Program-made: the position numbers and the translations under genes
Source: an uncultured Lachnospiraceae bacterium
GTDB lineage: Bacteria > Bacillota > Clostridia > Lachnospirales > Lachnospiraceae
DNA length: 25,737 bases
Direction: 5' to 3'
NCBI GenBank assembly: GCA_910586605.1
Contig: CAJUJR010000045.1
Location: 1 to 25,737, forward strand
The notes under the pieces: generated by a model
Databases searched by the model: none
What the model saw: only the letters and a program-made list of their open reading frames with translations
Told to the model about the DNA's origin: nothing
Shown here: one piece after another, positions 13,760 through 21,432 of the stretch
How positions within the stretch are numbered: position 1 is the first letter of the stretch
How the letters are laid out: every line of letters starts with the position of its first letter

Positions 13760-16129
13760 ATGCAGATTTTAGAAGGGTTAAACCCACAACAGGAAAAGGC
13801 GGTAAAGCATTTTAAAGGGCCTCTTTTAATACTGGCAGGGGCAGGCTCTGGAAAAACAAGGGTGCTGACGCACCGCATTGCCTGGCTGATAAAAGAACAC
13901 AATGTAAACCCCTGGAATATCCTAGCGCTTACCTTTACCAATAAAGCAGCAGGGGAAATGCGCACCCGTGTAGACAACATTGTCGGGGAAAACGCGACAG
14001 ATATCTGGGTAAGCACCTTCCACTCAACCTGTGTGCGCATCCTGCGCCGCCATATTGAAGCGCTTGGCTATGGGCGCAGTTTCACAATTTATGATGCAGA
14101 CGACCAAAAATCCCTAATGCGCGAAATCCTAAAATACCTACAGCTTGACCCCAAAAAGTTTAAAGAGCGCACCATCCTAAATGCAATTTCTGCTGCAAAA
14201 GATGAACTTATCAATGCAGAGCAATATGAACTACGGGCGCAGGGAGACAGGGCAAAGGAACTCTACGCACGCTGTTATCGTGAATATGAAAAACGGCTGT
14301 TTGACTCCAATGCATTGGATTTTGACGACTTAATCTGCAAGACCATCCAGCTTTTTGAGGAAAATGAGCAAGTCCTTGCCTATTACCAGAACCGTTTCCG
14401 CTATATTATGGTAGACGAATACCAGGATACCAATACAGCGCAGTTCCGTTTCATCAGCCTAATGGCAAATACTTATGATGACGATGGCTCTGTTTTACAT
14501 AACCTCTGTGTCGTAGGGGATGACGACCAGTCGATTTATAAATTCCGCGGAGCCAATATCTACAATATCCTGAATTTTGAAAGCCTTTACCCAGAAACAG
14601 CGGTTATCCGCTTGGAAGAAAACTACCGCTCCACGCAAAATATCCTGGATGCGGCAAATGCAGTCATCAAAAATAACACTGTCCGTAAAGAAAAGACCCT
14701 TTGGAGCCAAAAGCCAAAGGGAGAAGCAATCCAATTTACACAATATTTTAATGAGTACGAAGAAGCGGGCACAATTGCAGAAACGATTGCCAGCACTGTA
14801 GAAAAAGGCGTTGCCTCCTATAAAGATTTTGCCGTTTTATACCGTACAAATGCCCAATCCCGCGTATTTGAAGAAAAACTGGTGTTAAACAACATCCCTT
14901 ACCGGATTGTCGGTGCGGTAAACTTCTACCAGCGCCGGGAAATCAAGGATTTACTTGCCTATCTTAGGACGATTGACAATGGGATGGACGATATCAGCGT
15001 AAAAAGAATTATCAATGTACCAAAACGCGGCATTGGCCTGACAACCATTGACCGCATTACACTTTATGCCCTGGACCATGAGACCAGCTTTTATGGCGCA
15101 TTGCAAAGCTATGAATATATTGACGGCATCGCCCGCAGCAGCGCAAAGCTTGGGGCATTTGTCAGCCTGATTGAATCATTCCGCCGCCACCTAGAAAACC
15201 CTTCTTTTGGGTTAGAAGACTTAATCCGTGAAATCATTGAAGAAACAGGTTATGTGCGTTTACTAAAAGAGGAAGATTCAGAGGAAGCCAATGGCAGAAT
15301 TGAAAATATTGAAGAACTGATTAATAAAGTCGCCGCTTATGAAAAAAGCTGTGAAAAACCAACCCTAAGCGGATTTTTAGAGGAAGTTGCCCTAGTTGCC
15401 GACATTGACAATGTCGATGAAAGCAATGACCTTGTCCTTTTAATGACGCTGCACAGTGCAAAAGGGCTGGAATTCCCTTATGTTTATTTAGTCGGCATGG
15501 AAGAAAAGATTTTCCCAAATTATGCTGCTGTTGTAGAAGAAGACCAGGAAGAGCTAGAAGAAGAACGCCGCCTTTGTTATGTTGGGATTACAAGGGCCAT
15601 GAAAAAACTGTGCCTAAGCTGCGCTGTTTCGCGGTTCCGGAATGGGGAACAGCAATTTAACCGCCCTTCCCGCTTTATTACGGAAATCCCACGCTATCTT
15701 TTAAAAGAAAGCGTCCCTGCCAATAAGCAGAAACCAACCGCCCCATCCTTTAGCGCGGAAGAGTTTATGAAAAAACAGGCAGAACTATTTCAGCAGGTTC
15801 CGCCAAAAAGAAACCACATTGCTACAAACTATGGTTCTTCCTTTCATCCTGCGGCAGAAAAAAATGCAAAACAAAAAAAGCACCGCCAGGCACAAAACGG
15901 TTCCCTTTTTGCCGGAAATCCCATGATTTCAAAAGGATTCCCTTCTGCCACAGAAAAAACTGCCGTAATAAATTATACGGTCGGCGACCGTGTGGCGCAC
16001 GCACGTTTTGGAGAAGGGGTTGTCACGCAAATGAAGGAAGTTGGCGGTGATTATCAGGTAACCGTAGCCTTTGACGGAGATATAAACCGAAAAATGATGG
16101 CGTCTTTCGCAAAATTAAAAAAGCTATAG
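13760..16129 (+). CDS. pcrA: ATP-dependent DNA helicase PcrA/UvrD
   Basis: A 789-residue superfamily 1A 3'-5' helicase that acts in nucleotide excision repair, replication restart and removal of recombinase filaments. Helicase motifs in order: GAGSGKT (27-33), LTFTNKAAGEMR (57-68), VDEYQDTN (218-225), GDDDQSIYKFRGA (253-265), LEENYRST, LMTLHSAKGLEFPYV and VGITRAMKKL. A C-terminal Tudor-like segment (about 735-789, VGDRVAHARFGEGVV) is the RNA polymerase-binding module found in PcrA. The ATG follows GGAGGTGG, 23 bases after tyrA. No terminator follows; instead a candidate promoter and a structured segment begin at its stop codon. Confidence 0.98.
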   Translation: MQILEGLNPQQEKAVKHFKGPLLILAGAGSGKTRVLTHRIAWLIKEHNVNPWNILALTFTNKAAGEMRTRVDNIVGENATDIWVSTFHSTCVRILRRHIEALGYGRSFTIYDADDQKSLMREILKYLQLDPKKFKERTILNAISAAKDELINAEQYELRAQGDRAKELYARCYREYEKRLFDSNALDFDDLICKTIQLFEENEQVLAYYQNRFRYIMVDEYQDTNTAQFRFISLMANTYDDDGSVLHNLCVVGDDDQSIYKFRGANIYNILNFESLYPETAVIRLEENYRSTQNILDAANAVIKNNTVRKEKTLWSQKPKGEAIQFTQYFNEYEEAGTIAETIASTVEKGVASYKDFAVLYRTNAQSRVFEEKLVLNNIPYRIVGAVNFYQRREIKDLLAYLRTIDNGMDDISVKRIINVPKRGIGLTTIDRITLYALDHETSFYGALQSYEYIDGIARSSAKLGAFVSLIESFRRHLENPSFGLEDLIREIIEETGYVRLLKEEDSEEANGRIENIEELINKVAAYEKSCEKPTLSGFLEEVALVADIDNVDESNDLVLLMTLHSAKGLEFPYVYLVGMEEKIFPNYAAVVEEDQEELEEERRLCYVGITRAMKKLCLSCAVSRFRNGEQQFNRPSRFITEIPRYLLKESVPANKQKPTAPSFSAEEFMKKQAELFQQVPPKRNHIATNYGSSFHPAAEKNAKQKKHRQAQNGSLFAGNPMISKGFPSATEKTAVINYTVGDRVAHARFGEGVVTQMKEVGGDYQVTVAFDGDINRKMMASFAKLKKL

Positions 16130-16155
16130 ATATTATGGCACAAATGTGGTATAAT
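16127..16155 (+). promoter_or_regulatory. Candidate extended -10 promoter after pcrA
   Basis: TATAAT (16150-16155) preceded by TGG makes an extended -10, with TAGATA 17 bases upstream at the pcrA stop codon as a weak -35. A transcript would begin near 16162, just before the first arm of the inverted repeat at 16166-16351. Confidence 0.55.
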
Positions 16156-16165
16156 AATTAAAATT

Positions 16166-16351
16166 GTTACTATTTATGATCGATTTCTGAAAAGGCTGGA
16201 ATCGTTGTGCTTACACAAAAGATTTTAGTCTTTTCCAAAAATTGACTGTAAAAGCTGTTCTTTTTCATAAGATAGACAAAACTGCATGGCAGTGACCTAT
16301 GCCGAAGGCAGAGGGCCTATCGCATAAAAAAGAATGGCCGTGAATAGTAAC
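16166..16351 (+). repeat. 186-base element bounded by an inverted GTTACTATT repeat; possible structured RNA
   Basis: The ends GTTACTATTTATG (16166-16178) and CGTGAATAGTAAC (16339-16351) can form 13 continuous pairs as RNA, two of them G-U. Inside are local hairpins: CGATTTC/GGAATCG, TTGTG/CACAA with a four-base loop, and AAAAGA/TCTTTT. The right end reads GTTACTATTCACGGCC on the minus strand, the motif of the dispersed repeat. It contains no credible reading frame. It may be a small mobile-type repeat (MITE-like), a non-coding RNA, or the long leader of the following gene. I cannot match it to a named RNA family. Confidence 0.5.
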
Positions 16352-16439
16352 TAACACTGCTGTTACTCAAAGATATCCTAACTTTTCAGGGAACATGTGG
16401 CAGCACGTTAAATATAAAAACAGAAAGGATGGATACATT

Positions 16440-16706
16440 ATGTCTAACAAGGTAGAAGAACTTTTAAACAAGGCTAAAATTGACGAACTGCTTCACAGGA
16501 AAGAAATGGAAGAAAAGAACAAAAACACAATTGTGATTGCCCTTGCCGTAATCGGCGCTATCGCTGCTGTAATTGCTATTGCAGTTGCAGTATACAAATA
16601 TATGACACCGGATTATCTGGATGATTTTGATTCTGATGACATGTATGATAACTTTGATGATGATTTCATTGAATTTACCGACAACAAACCAGAAGCTGAA
16701 GATTAA
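16440..16706 (+). CDS. Small acidic single-TM protein, unknown function
   Basis: An 88-residue protein that I do not recognise as a named family. It has a charged amphipathic N-terminus (about 1-28), one strongly hydrophobic Ala/Ile/Val-rich membrane segment (about 29-52), and an outstandingly acidic tail (55-88) with repeated DD/DF units and almost no basic residues. The positive-inside rule puts the N-terminus in the cytoplasm and the acidic tail outside. The frame opens at 16395, but the ATG at 16440 follows AAAGGATGG and starts the natural protein. A hairpin and then argH follow. Its preserved frame and ribosome site make it a real gene; its function cannot be inferred from argH. Confidence 0.82.
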   Translation: MSNKVEELLNKAKIDELLHRKEMEEKNKNTIVIALAVIGAIAAVIAIAVAVYKYMTPDYLDDFDSDDMYDNFDDDFIEFTDNKPEAED

Positions 16707-16771
16707 AAACTGCTATTTACATTACAACAACAGCTTCCCGGCTGATGCCGGCACAAAGAACAGACATTATA

Positions 16772-16800
16772 ATACCGGAATGGAATTTCCATTTCGGTAT
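16772..16800 (+). terminator. Twelve-pair hairpin before argH
   Basis: ATACCGGAATGG and CCATTTCGGTAT pair along their whole length (one G-U) with a five-base loop. Only TTT follows before the sequence becomes mixed, so it may end the small-gene transcript partly, or act as an attenuator or stabilising stem ahead of argH, whose start is 38 bases downstream. Confidence 0.5.
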
Positions 16801-16837
16801 TTCCATGTCCAAAAGAAACAGAAAGGATAGATAACTT

Positions 16838-18211
16838 ATGAAACTTTGGGGCGGACGTTTCACAAAAGAAACAAACCAATTAGTTCACAACTTTAACGCT
16901 TCCCTTTCCTTTGACCAGAAATTTTTTGAAGAGGACATTGACGGGAGCATTGCACATGTCACAATGCTTGCCAGGCAGGGAATCTTAACCGAAGAAGATA
17001 AAACAGCGATTATCAATGGCTTAAACGGCATACGCGAGGACATTAAATCTGGCGCCTTAGCCATTGGTGAAGAACACGAGGATATCCATAGTTTCGTAGA
17101 AGCCCATCTGACAGAACGCATTGGCGAAGCCGGAAAGCGCTTACATACCGGCCGCAGCCGCAATGACCAGGTAGCGCTTGATATGAAACTCTACACCCGT
17201 AAAGAAATAAAAGAAATGGACAGTCTTTTAAAAGCGTTACTTGAAAGCCTGCTCCGTATTATAAAAGAAAATACAGAAACCATTATGCCAGGCTTCACCC
17301 ACTTGCAGAAAGCACAGCCAATCACGCTTGCACACCATATGGGCGCTTATTTTGAAATGTTTAAAAGAGACCGTTCCCGCTTACACGATATCTATGAGCG
17401 GATGAACTACTGCCCTCTTGGATCTGGCGCACTGGCGGGCACAACTTACCCGCTCGACCGGGACTATACCGCTTCCCTGCTTGATTTTTACGGGCCTTCC
17501 CTTAATAGCATGGATGCAGTATCCGACAGGGATTATCTGATTGAATTCTGTTCTGCAATGTCTATTATAATGATGCACTTAAGCCGTTTCTGTGAAGAAA
17601 TTATAATTTGGAACACAAATGAATACCAGTTTATTGAAATTGATGATTCTTATTCTACAGGCTCAAGCATTATGCCACAGAAAAAGAACCCTGATATTGC
17701 AGAATTAATACGCGGCAAGACAGGGCGCGTCTATGGCTCGCTTACTTCCCTGCTTACTACAATGAAAGGGCTTTCATTGGCTTATAACAAAGATATGCAG
17801 GAAGATAAGGAATTTGCCTTTGATGCCATTGACACAACAAAAGGCTGTATTGTCCTGTTCCACGGGATGCTTGACACACTTACCTTCCAGAAAGAACGTA
17901 TGCGCAAAAGCGCAGAAGGAGGCTTTACCAATGCAACAGATGCCGCGGATTACCTTGTCAACCATGGCGTTGCCTTCCGTGACGCACATGGCATTGTGGG
18001 GCAGCTCGTGCTTTACTGCATTGAGAAAAATATTTCCCTTAGTGAAATGAGTTTAGAAGAATATAAAGCAATCAGCCCTGTCTTTGAAAACGATATCTAT
18101 GACGCTATCAGCATGGAGACCTGTGTTTCTAAGCGCAATACCATCGGCGCCCCAGGAACAGAAGCTATGGCGCAGGTAATCCGTATTTACGAAGAATACC
18201 TGAAAGAATAA
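16838..18211 (+). CDS. argH: Argininosuccinate lyase
   Basis: A 457-residue enzyme of the fumarase/aspartase superfamily that splits argininosuccinate into arginine and fumarate, the last step of arginine synthesis. Motifs are HTGRSRND at 103-110, THLQ at 154-157 with catalytic H155, and the superfamily signature GSSIMPQKKNP at 275-285 containing the catalytic serine. Length is typical. The ATG follows AAAGGA with somewhat long spacing. No argG is beside it, which is unusual since argG and argH are commonly adjacent. A sodium-coupled transporter follows 44 bases downstream with no terminator between, so the two may be co-transcribed. Confidence 0.98.
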   Translation: MKLWGGRFTKETNQLVHNFNASLSFDQKFFEEDIDGSIAHVTMLARQGILTEEDKTAIINGLNGIREDIKSGALAIGEEHEDIHSFVEAHLTERIGEAGKRLHTGRSRNDQVALDMKLYTRKEIKEMDSLLKALLESLLRIIKENTETIMPGFTHLQKAQPITLAHHMGAYFEMFKRDRSRLHDIYERMNYCPLGSGALAGTTYPLDRDYTASLLDFYGPSLNSMDAVSDRDYLIEFCSAMSIIMMHLSRFCEEIIIWNTNEYQFIEIDDSYSTGSSIMPQKKNPDIAELIRGKTGRVYGSLTSLLTTMKGLSLAYNKDMQEDKEFAFDAIDTTKGCIVLFHGMLDTLTFQKERMRKSAEGGFTNATDAADYLVNHGVAFRDAHGIVGQLVLYCIEKNISLSEMSLEEYKAISPVFENDIYDAISMETCVSKRNTIGAPGTEAMAQVIRIYEEYLKE

Positions 18212-18223
18212 AATAAGGAGAAC

Positions 18224-18245
18224 GGAAAAGGCATTGCCCCTTTCC
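18224..18245 (+). promoter_or_regulatory. Hairpin between a distant ribosome site and the transporter start
   Basis: AGGAG lies at 18216-18220, 35 bases before the ATG, too far to be used directly. GGAAAAGG and CCCCTTTCC between them can fold into a stem with a bulge, which would bring AGGAG to about 13 bases from the ATG. GGA at 18246-18248 is a weak nearer alternative. Confidence 0.35.
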
Positions 18246-18255
18246 GGATATAGAA

Positions 18256-19614
18256 ATGGAAAGAGAACGATTAGGATCAAGAATGGGATTTATCCTGCTT
18301 TCAGCAGGCTGTGCAATTGGAATCGGAAATGTATGGAGGTTTCCCTATGTTGCAGGTTCACATGGCGGAGGTTTTTTTGTACTCTTCTATCTGTTTTTCC
18401 TGGTTGTAATGGGAGTCCCTGTTATGACGATGGAATTTGCAGTAGGACGTGCCAGCAGGAAAAGTATTATACGGAGCTTCCAGGAACTGGAAAAGCCTGG
18501 CCAAAAATGGCATTTGAACGGATACCTTGGGATGGCTGGCAATTACCTTCTTATGATGTTTTATACAACAGTAGCAGGCTGGATGCTTTATTACTTTTAC
18601 CAGATGCTTACCGGGAAATTCCAGGGAAAAAGCACAGAGGAAGTAGGCGGGATGTTCCAGAATATGCTTGCCAGCCCTCAGATTCTGGCAATCGCTATGG
18701 TTATCATTGTGGCAGCAGGCATCTTTATCTGCTCTATGGGGCTTCAAAAAGGCGTGGAACGGATTACAAAAATTATGATGAGCCTCCTGTTAGTCATTAT
18801 TATTGTCCTTGCTATCCACAGCTTCACACTAAAAGGCGGGATGGAGGGTCTGAAATTTTACCTGCTCCCTGATTTCCAGAGGATGAAAGAGGCCGGTATC
18901 TGGGAAACCATTACAGCCGCTATGAACCAGGCATTTTTCACTCTAAGCCTTGGCATAGGCGCAATGGGGATATTCGGCAGCTATATTGACAAAAAACACA
19001 GCCTTTTAGGGGAATCCCTTAACATTGCTATATTAGATACCTTTGTCGCATTTGTCGCAGGGCTGATTATTTTCCCTTCCTGCTTTGCCTTTGATATCAG
19101 CCCAGACCAAGGCCCCGGCCTGATTTTTATCACATTGCCAAATATTTTTAACGAAATGGCAGGCGGACGGATTTGGGGGACATTATTTTTTATCTTTATG
19201 TCATTTGCCGCATTTTCTACGATACTGGCTGTTTTTGAAAACATTATCTGCTGTGGCATGGATCTATTCCATTGGAGCAGGAAAAAATCCTGTATTATTA
19301 ACCTCGTGGCAATTACAGCGCTATCCCTGCCATGCGTATTTGGTTATAACCTTTGGTCGGCAATCCAGCCATTAGGGGACGGCAGCACCATTTTAGATTT
19401 GGAAGACTTCCTAGTAAGCAATATGATTCTTCCAATTGGCTCCCTCTGCTATCTCTTGTTCTGCGTATCACGCTTTGGATGGGGATTTGAAAAATATATG
19501 AAAGAAACAAATACTGGCGAAGGGGCAAAGATGCCGCAGTGGATACGGGTTTATGTAACCTATATCCTGCCGGTACTTTTACTGTTTTTAATTATCAAAG
19601 GGTTAATCCGGTAA
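18256..19614 (+). CDS. Sodium-dependent transporter, neurotransmitter:sodium symporter family
   Basis: A 452-residue integral membrane protein with about 11 or 12 membrane segments. The first one carries the family signature (LSAGCAIGIGNVWRFPYVAGSHGGG, residues about 16-40), which forms part of the sodium and substrate sites in the LeuT fold. Bacterial members take up amino acids or related amines with sodium. The substrate cannot be read from the sequence; argH next door hints at amino-acid metabolism but no more. The start at 18256 gives the family's usual MERERLGSRMGF opening although its ribosome site is poor. A strong terminator lies about 50 bases after the stop. Confidence 0.93.
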   Translation: MERERLGSRMGFILLSAGCAIGIGNVWRFPYVAGSHGGGFFVLFYLFFLVVMGVPVMTMEFAVGRASRKSIIRSFQELEKPGQKWHLNGYLGMAGNYLLMMFYTTVAGWMLYYFYQMLTGKFQGKSTEEVGGMFQNMLASPQILAIAMVIIVAAGIFICSMGLQKGVERITKIMMSLLLVIIIVLAIHSFTLKGGMEGLKFYLLPDFQRMKEAGIWETITAAMNQAFFTLSLGIGAMGIFGSYIDKKHSLLGESLNIAILDTFVAFVAGLIIFPSCFAFDISPDQGPGLIFITLPNIFNEMAGGRIWGTLFFIFMSFAAFSTILAVFENIICCGMDLFHWSRKKSCIINLVAITALSLPCVFGYNLWSAIQPLGDGSTILDLEDFLVSNMILPIGSLCYLLFCVSRFGWGFEKYMKETNTGEGAKMPQWIRVYVTYILPVLLLFLIIKGLIR

Positions 19615-19662
19615 AAAAGGGGATTGTCAGTGATGATGCCCTTGCAGCAGCATTATCATACA

Positions 19663-19706
19663 AAAAAGTGCAAAACCTGTTGAATATCAAAGGCTTTGCA
19701 CTTTTT
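19663..19706. terminator. Bidirectional rho-independent terminator
   Basis: AAAAAGTGCAAA (19663-19674) and TTTGCACTTTTT (19695-19706) pair perfectly, and the stem continues inward past one mismatch (CCT/AGG). A/T tracts on both sides give a T-run in either direction. It ends the argH-transporter transcript and could also stop read-through from the converging M18 gene. Confidence 0.92.
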
Positions 19707-20011
19707 AATATAATCCACCCCTCTCAAAATACACCTAATTTTTCATAACTATTCCCTGTTAATTTCCAAATTAAGTAAAAGCAAAAAGATGCATAGCCTT
19801 TACTATAAAATCAACACCCCACTGAAAGCTTGGATCTGTTAACCCGCATGCAGCCACCAAGTGCAAAGGAGCTTTCCGTTCCTTGCAGGCTTGCGGTTGG
19901 CTTGTTGCGTACGCGAGAATAAAGACTCTGCATCTATTTTTAAATATATTCTTTTATTTAAGGAACTGTTAATAGATAACGGTACAAAATACAAAATTAT
20001 TTTTAAAAGTT
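19707..20011. other. Gene-free convergent region with a nested hairpin element
   Basis: About 300 bases between the plus-strand terminator and the end of the M18 gene hold no convincing gene. Short overlapping frames on both strands lack ribosome sites. The notable content is the nested stem at 19841-19898: AACCCGCA/TGCGGTT, AGCC/GGCT and TGCAAAGGA/TCCTTGCA, whose right-hand arms are contiguous. Next to it is the palindrome GCGTACGC. To the right the sequence turns very AT-rich, with ATCTATT/AATAGAT and TTAAATA/TATTTAA arms. Function unknown. Confidence 0.55.
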
Positions 20012-21397
20012 CTAAGCATCTTTTAAAAATGCCACATAGCACTTCTGCGCTTCATAAACATCCGCTTTGCTAGTCACCTCCCACGGCGCATGCATACTTA
20101 AAACAGCAACGCCACAGTCAATTACTTCCATGCCATACAAAGACAAAATGTAAGCAATCGTTCCACCGCCGCCTACATCGACTTTTCCAAGCTCTGCGGT
20201 CTGGTAATAAACGTTATTGTCATCCATAATCTTGCGGAGCGCCGCAAGATACTCTGCATTTGCATCATTAGAACCCGATTTTCCACGGCTTCCGGTAAAT
20301 TTGCTAAATACTACGCCACGGCCGCAAAAAGAAGCATTTTTCTTCTCAAACGAAGAAGCATAGAGCGGATCATAACCGGCATTGACATCCGAAGAAAGCA
20401 TACGGCTATTTTTTAGGCAGCGGCGCAGCTTTAATTCGCTGTAATCCCCTGTCCTGTCCATAATTTCTGCTACTGCATTTTCAAAGAAATGGGACTGCAT
20501 CCCGGTTGCCCCAACGCTTCCAATTTCCTCTTTATCTACAAGCAGGCAACAAGAAGTTTTTTCTGGGGAAGCAACCTCAAGCATTGCATCCAGGGAAGTA
20601 TAGGCACAAACCCGGTCGTCCTGCCCGTAAGAAATAATCATGCTTCTGTCAAATCCAAGTTCCCTTGCCGCACCAGCAGGAACCACTTCTAATTCTGCAG
20701 AAATAAAATCTTCTTCTTCTATTTGGTACTCCTCTTTTAACAATTTCAGGACATTTGCTTTCACCGCTTCTTTTTTCTCGCCTTTCAGCGGAAAATTCCC
20801 AATCAGGATGTCCAGGTTTTCCCCTTCCACAACCTTTGCTGCTTTCTTGTCCATCTGCTCACCAGCCAAATGAATCAATAAATCAGAAACGCAAAATACC
20901 GGGTCGTCTTCCTTTTCCCCAATACAGATTTCTTTTACCGTACCATCCTTTTTCGCTACAACGCCATGAATCGCAAGCGGCATAGATACCCACTGATATT
21001 TCTTAATCCCGCCGTAATAATGGGTATCAAAATATGCCATTTCACCATCCTCATATAATGGATTCTGCTTAATATCAAGACGTGGGGAATCAATATGTGC
21101 CCCTAATATATTCATCCCCTCACAAAGCGGCTTTTTTCCAATACAAAACAGCGCTACTGCCTTATTCATGCATACAGAATACACTTTATCGCCTTCCTTT
21201 AAAGCCTCCTCCTTATGAATGATTTCTTCTAGGTCACGGTATCCAGCTTCTTTTGCCTGGCGCACTACTTCCTTGGTACATTCCCTCTCTGTCTTGCAAT
21301 CTGTCAGGAACTTTAAATAATTCCGGCAAATTTTTTCCAGCTTGTCCATATCCTTTTTATCGTATTTTTCCCATATACTCTTACTTTCTTTTTCCAT
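20012..21397 (-). CDS. M18-family aminopeptidase
   Basis: A 461-residue cytoplasmic zinc aminopeptidase of family M18 (aspartyl aminopeptidase/aminopeptidase I type), which removes N-terminal residues, often acidic ones, from peptides. The two-metal site is complete: H101 and D103 in GAHIDSPRLD, D260/D261 in QDDRVCAY, E290-E291 in DKEEIGSVGATG, D337 in SSDVNAG and H436 in LSMHAPWE. No signal peptide. The ATG follows GGAGG at good spacing. It begins 35 bases after the stop of the zinc phospholipase C-like gene, so the two are probably one transcript. Exact residue preference cannot be told. Confidence 0.95.
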   Translation of the reverse strand: MEKESKSIWEKYDKKDMDKLEKICRNYLKFLTDCKTERECTKEVVRQAKEAGYRDLEEIIHKEEALKEGDKVYSVCMNKAVALFCIGKKPLCEGMNILGAHIDSPRLDIKQNPLYEDGEMAYFDTHYYGGIKKYQWVSMPLAIHGVVAKKDGTVKEICIGEKEDDPVFCVSDLLIHLAGEQMDKKAAKVVEGENLDILIGNFPLKGEKKEAVKANVLKLLKEEYQIEEEDFISAELEVVPAGAARELGFDRSMIISYGQDDRVCAYTSLDAMLEVASPEKTSCCLLVDKEEIGSVGATGMQSHFFENAVAEIMDRTGDYSELKLRRCLKNSRMLSSDVNAGYDPLYASSFEKKNASFCGRGVVFSKFTGSRGKSGSNDANAEYLAALRKIMDDNNVYYQTAELGKVDVGGGGTIAYILSLYGMEVIDCGVAVLSMHAPWEVTSKADVYEAQKCYVAFLKDA

Positions 21398-21432
21398 ATA
21401 TATCCTCCATTCTGTCTACCTGTAAATCTATC

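Noticed and set aside
18234..18872. 212-codon frame overlapping the start of the sodium symporter on the same strand
   Set aside because: Its composition is not protein-like and the symporter frame carries the family signature and membrane segments throughout.
19839..20073. Short overlapping frames on both strands in the convergent gap
   Set aside because: No ribosome sites, they run into the M18 gene or the AT-rich flank, and the nested stem explains the sequence better as non-coding.
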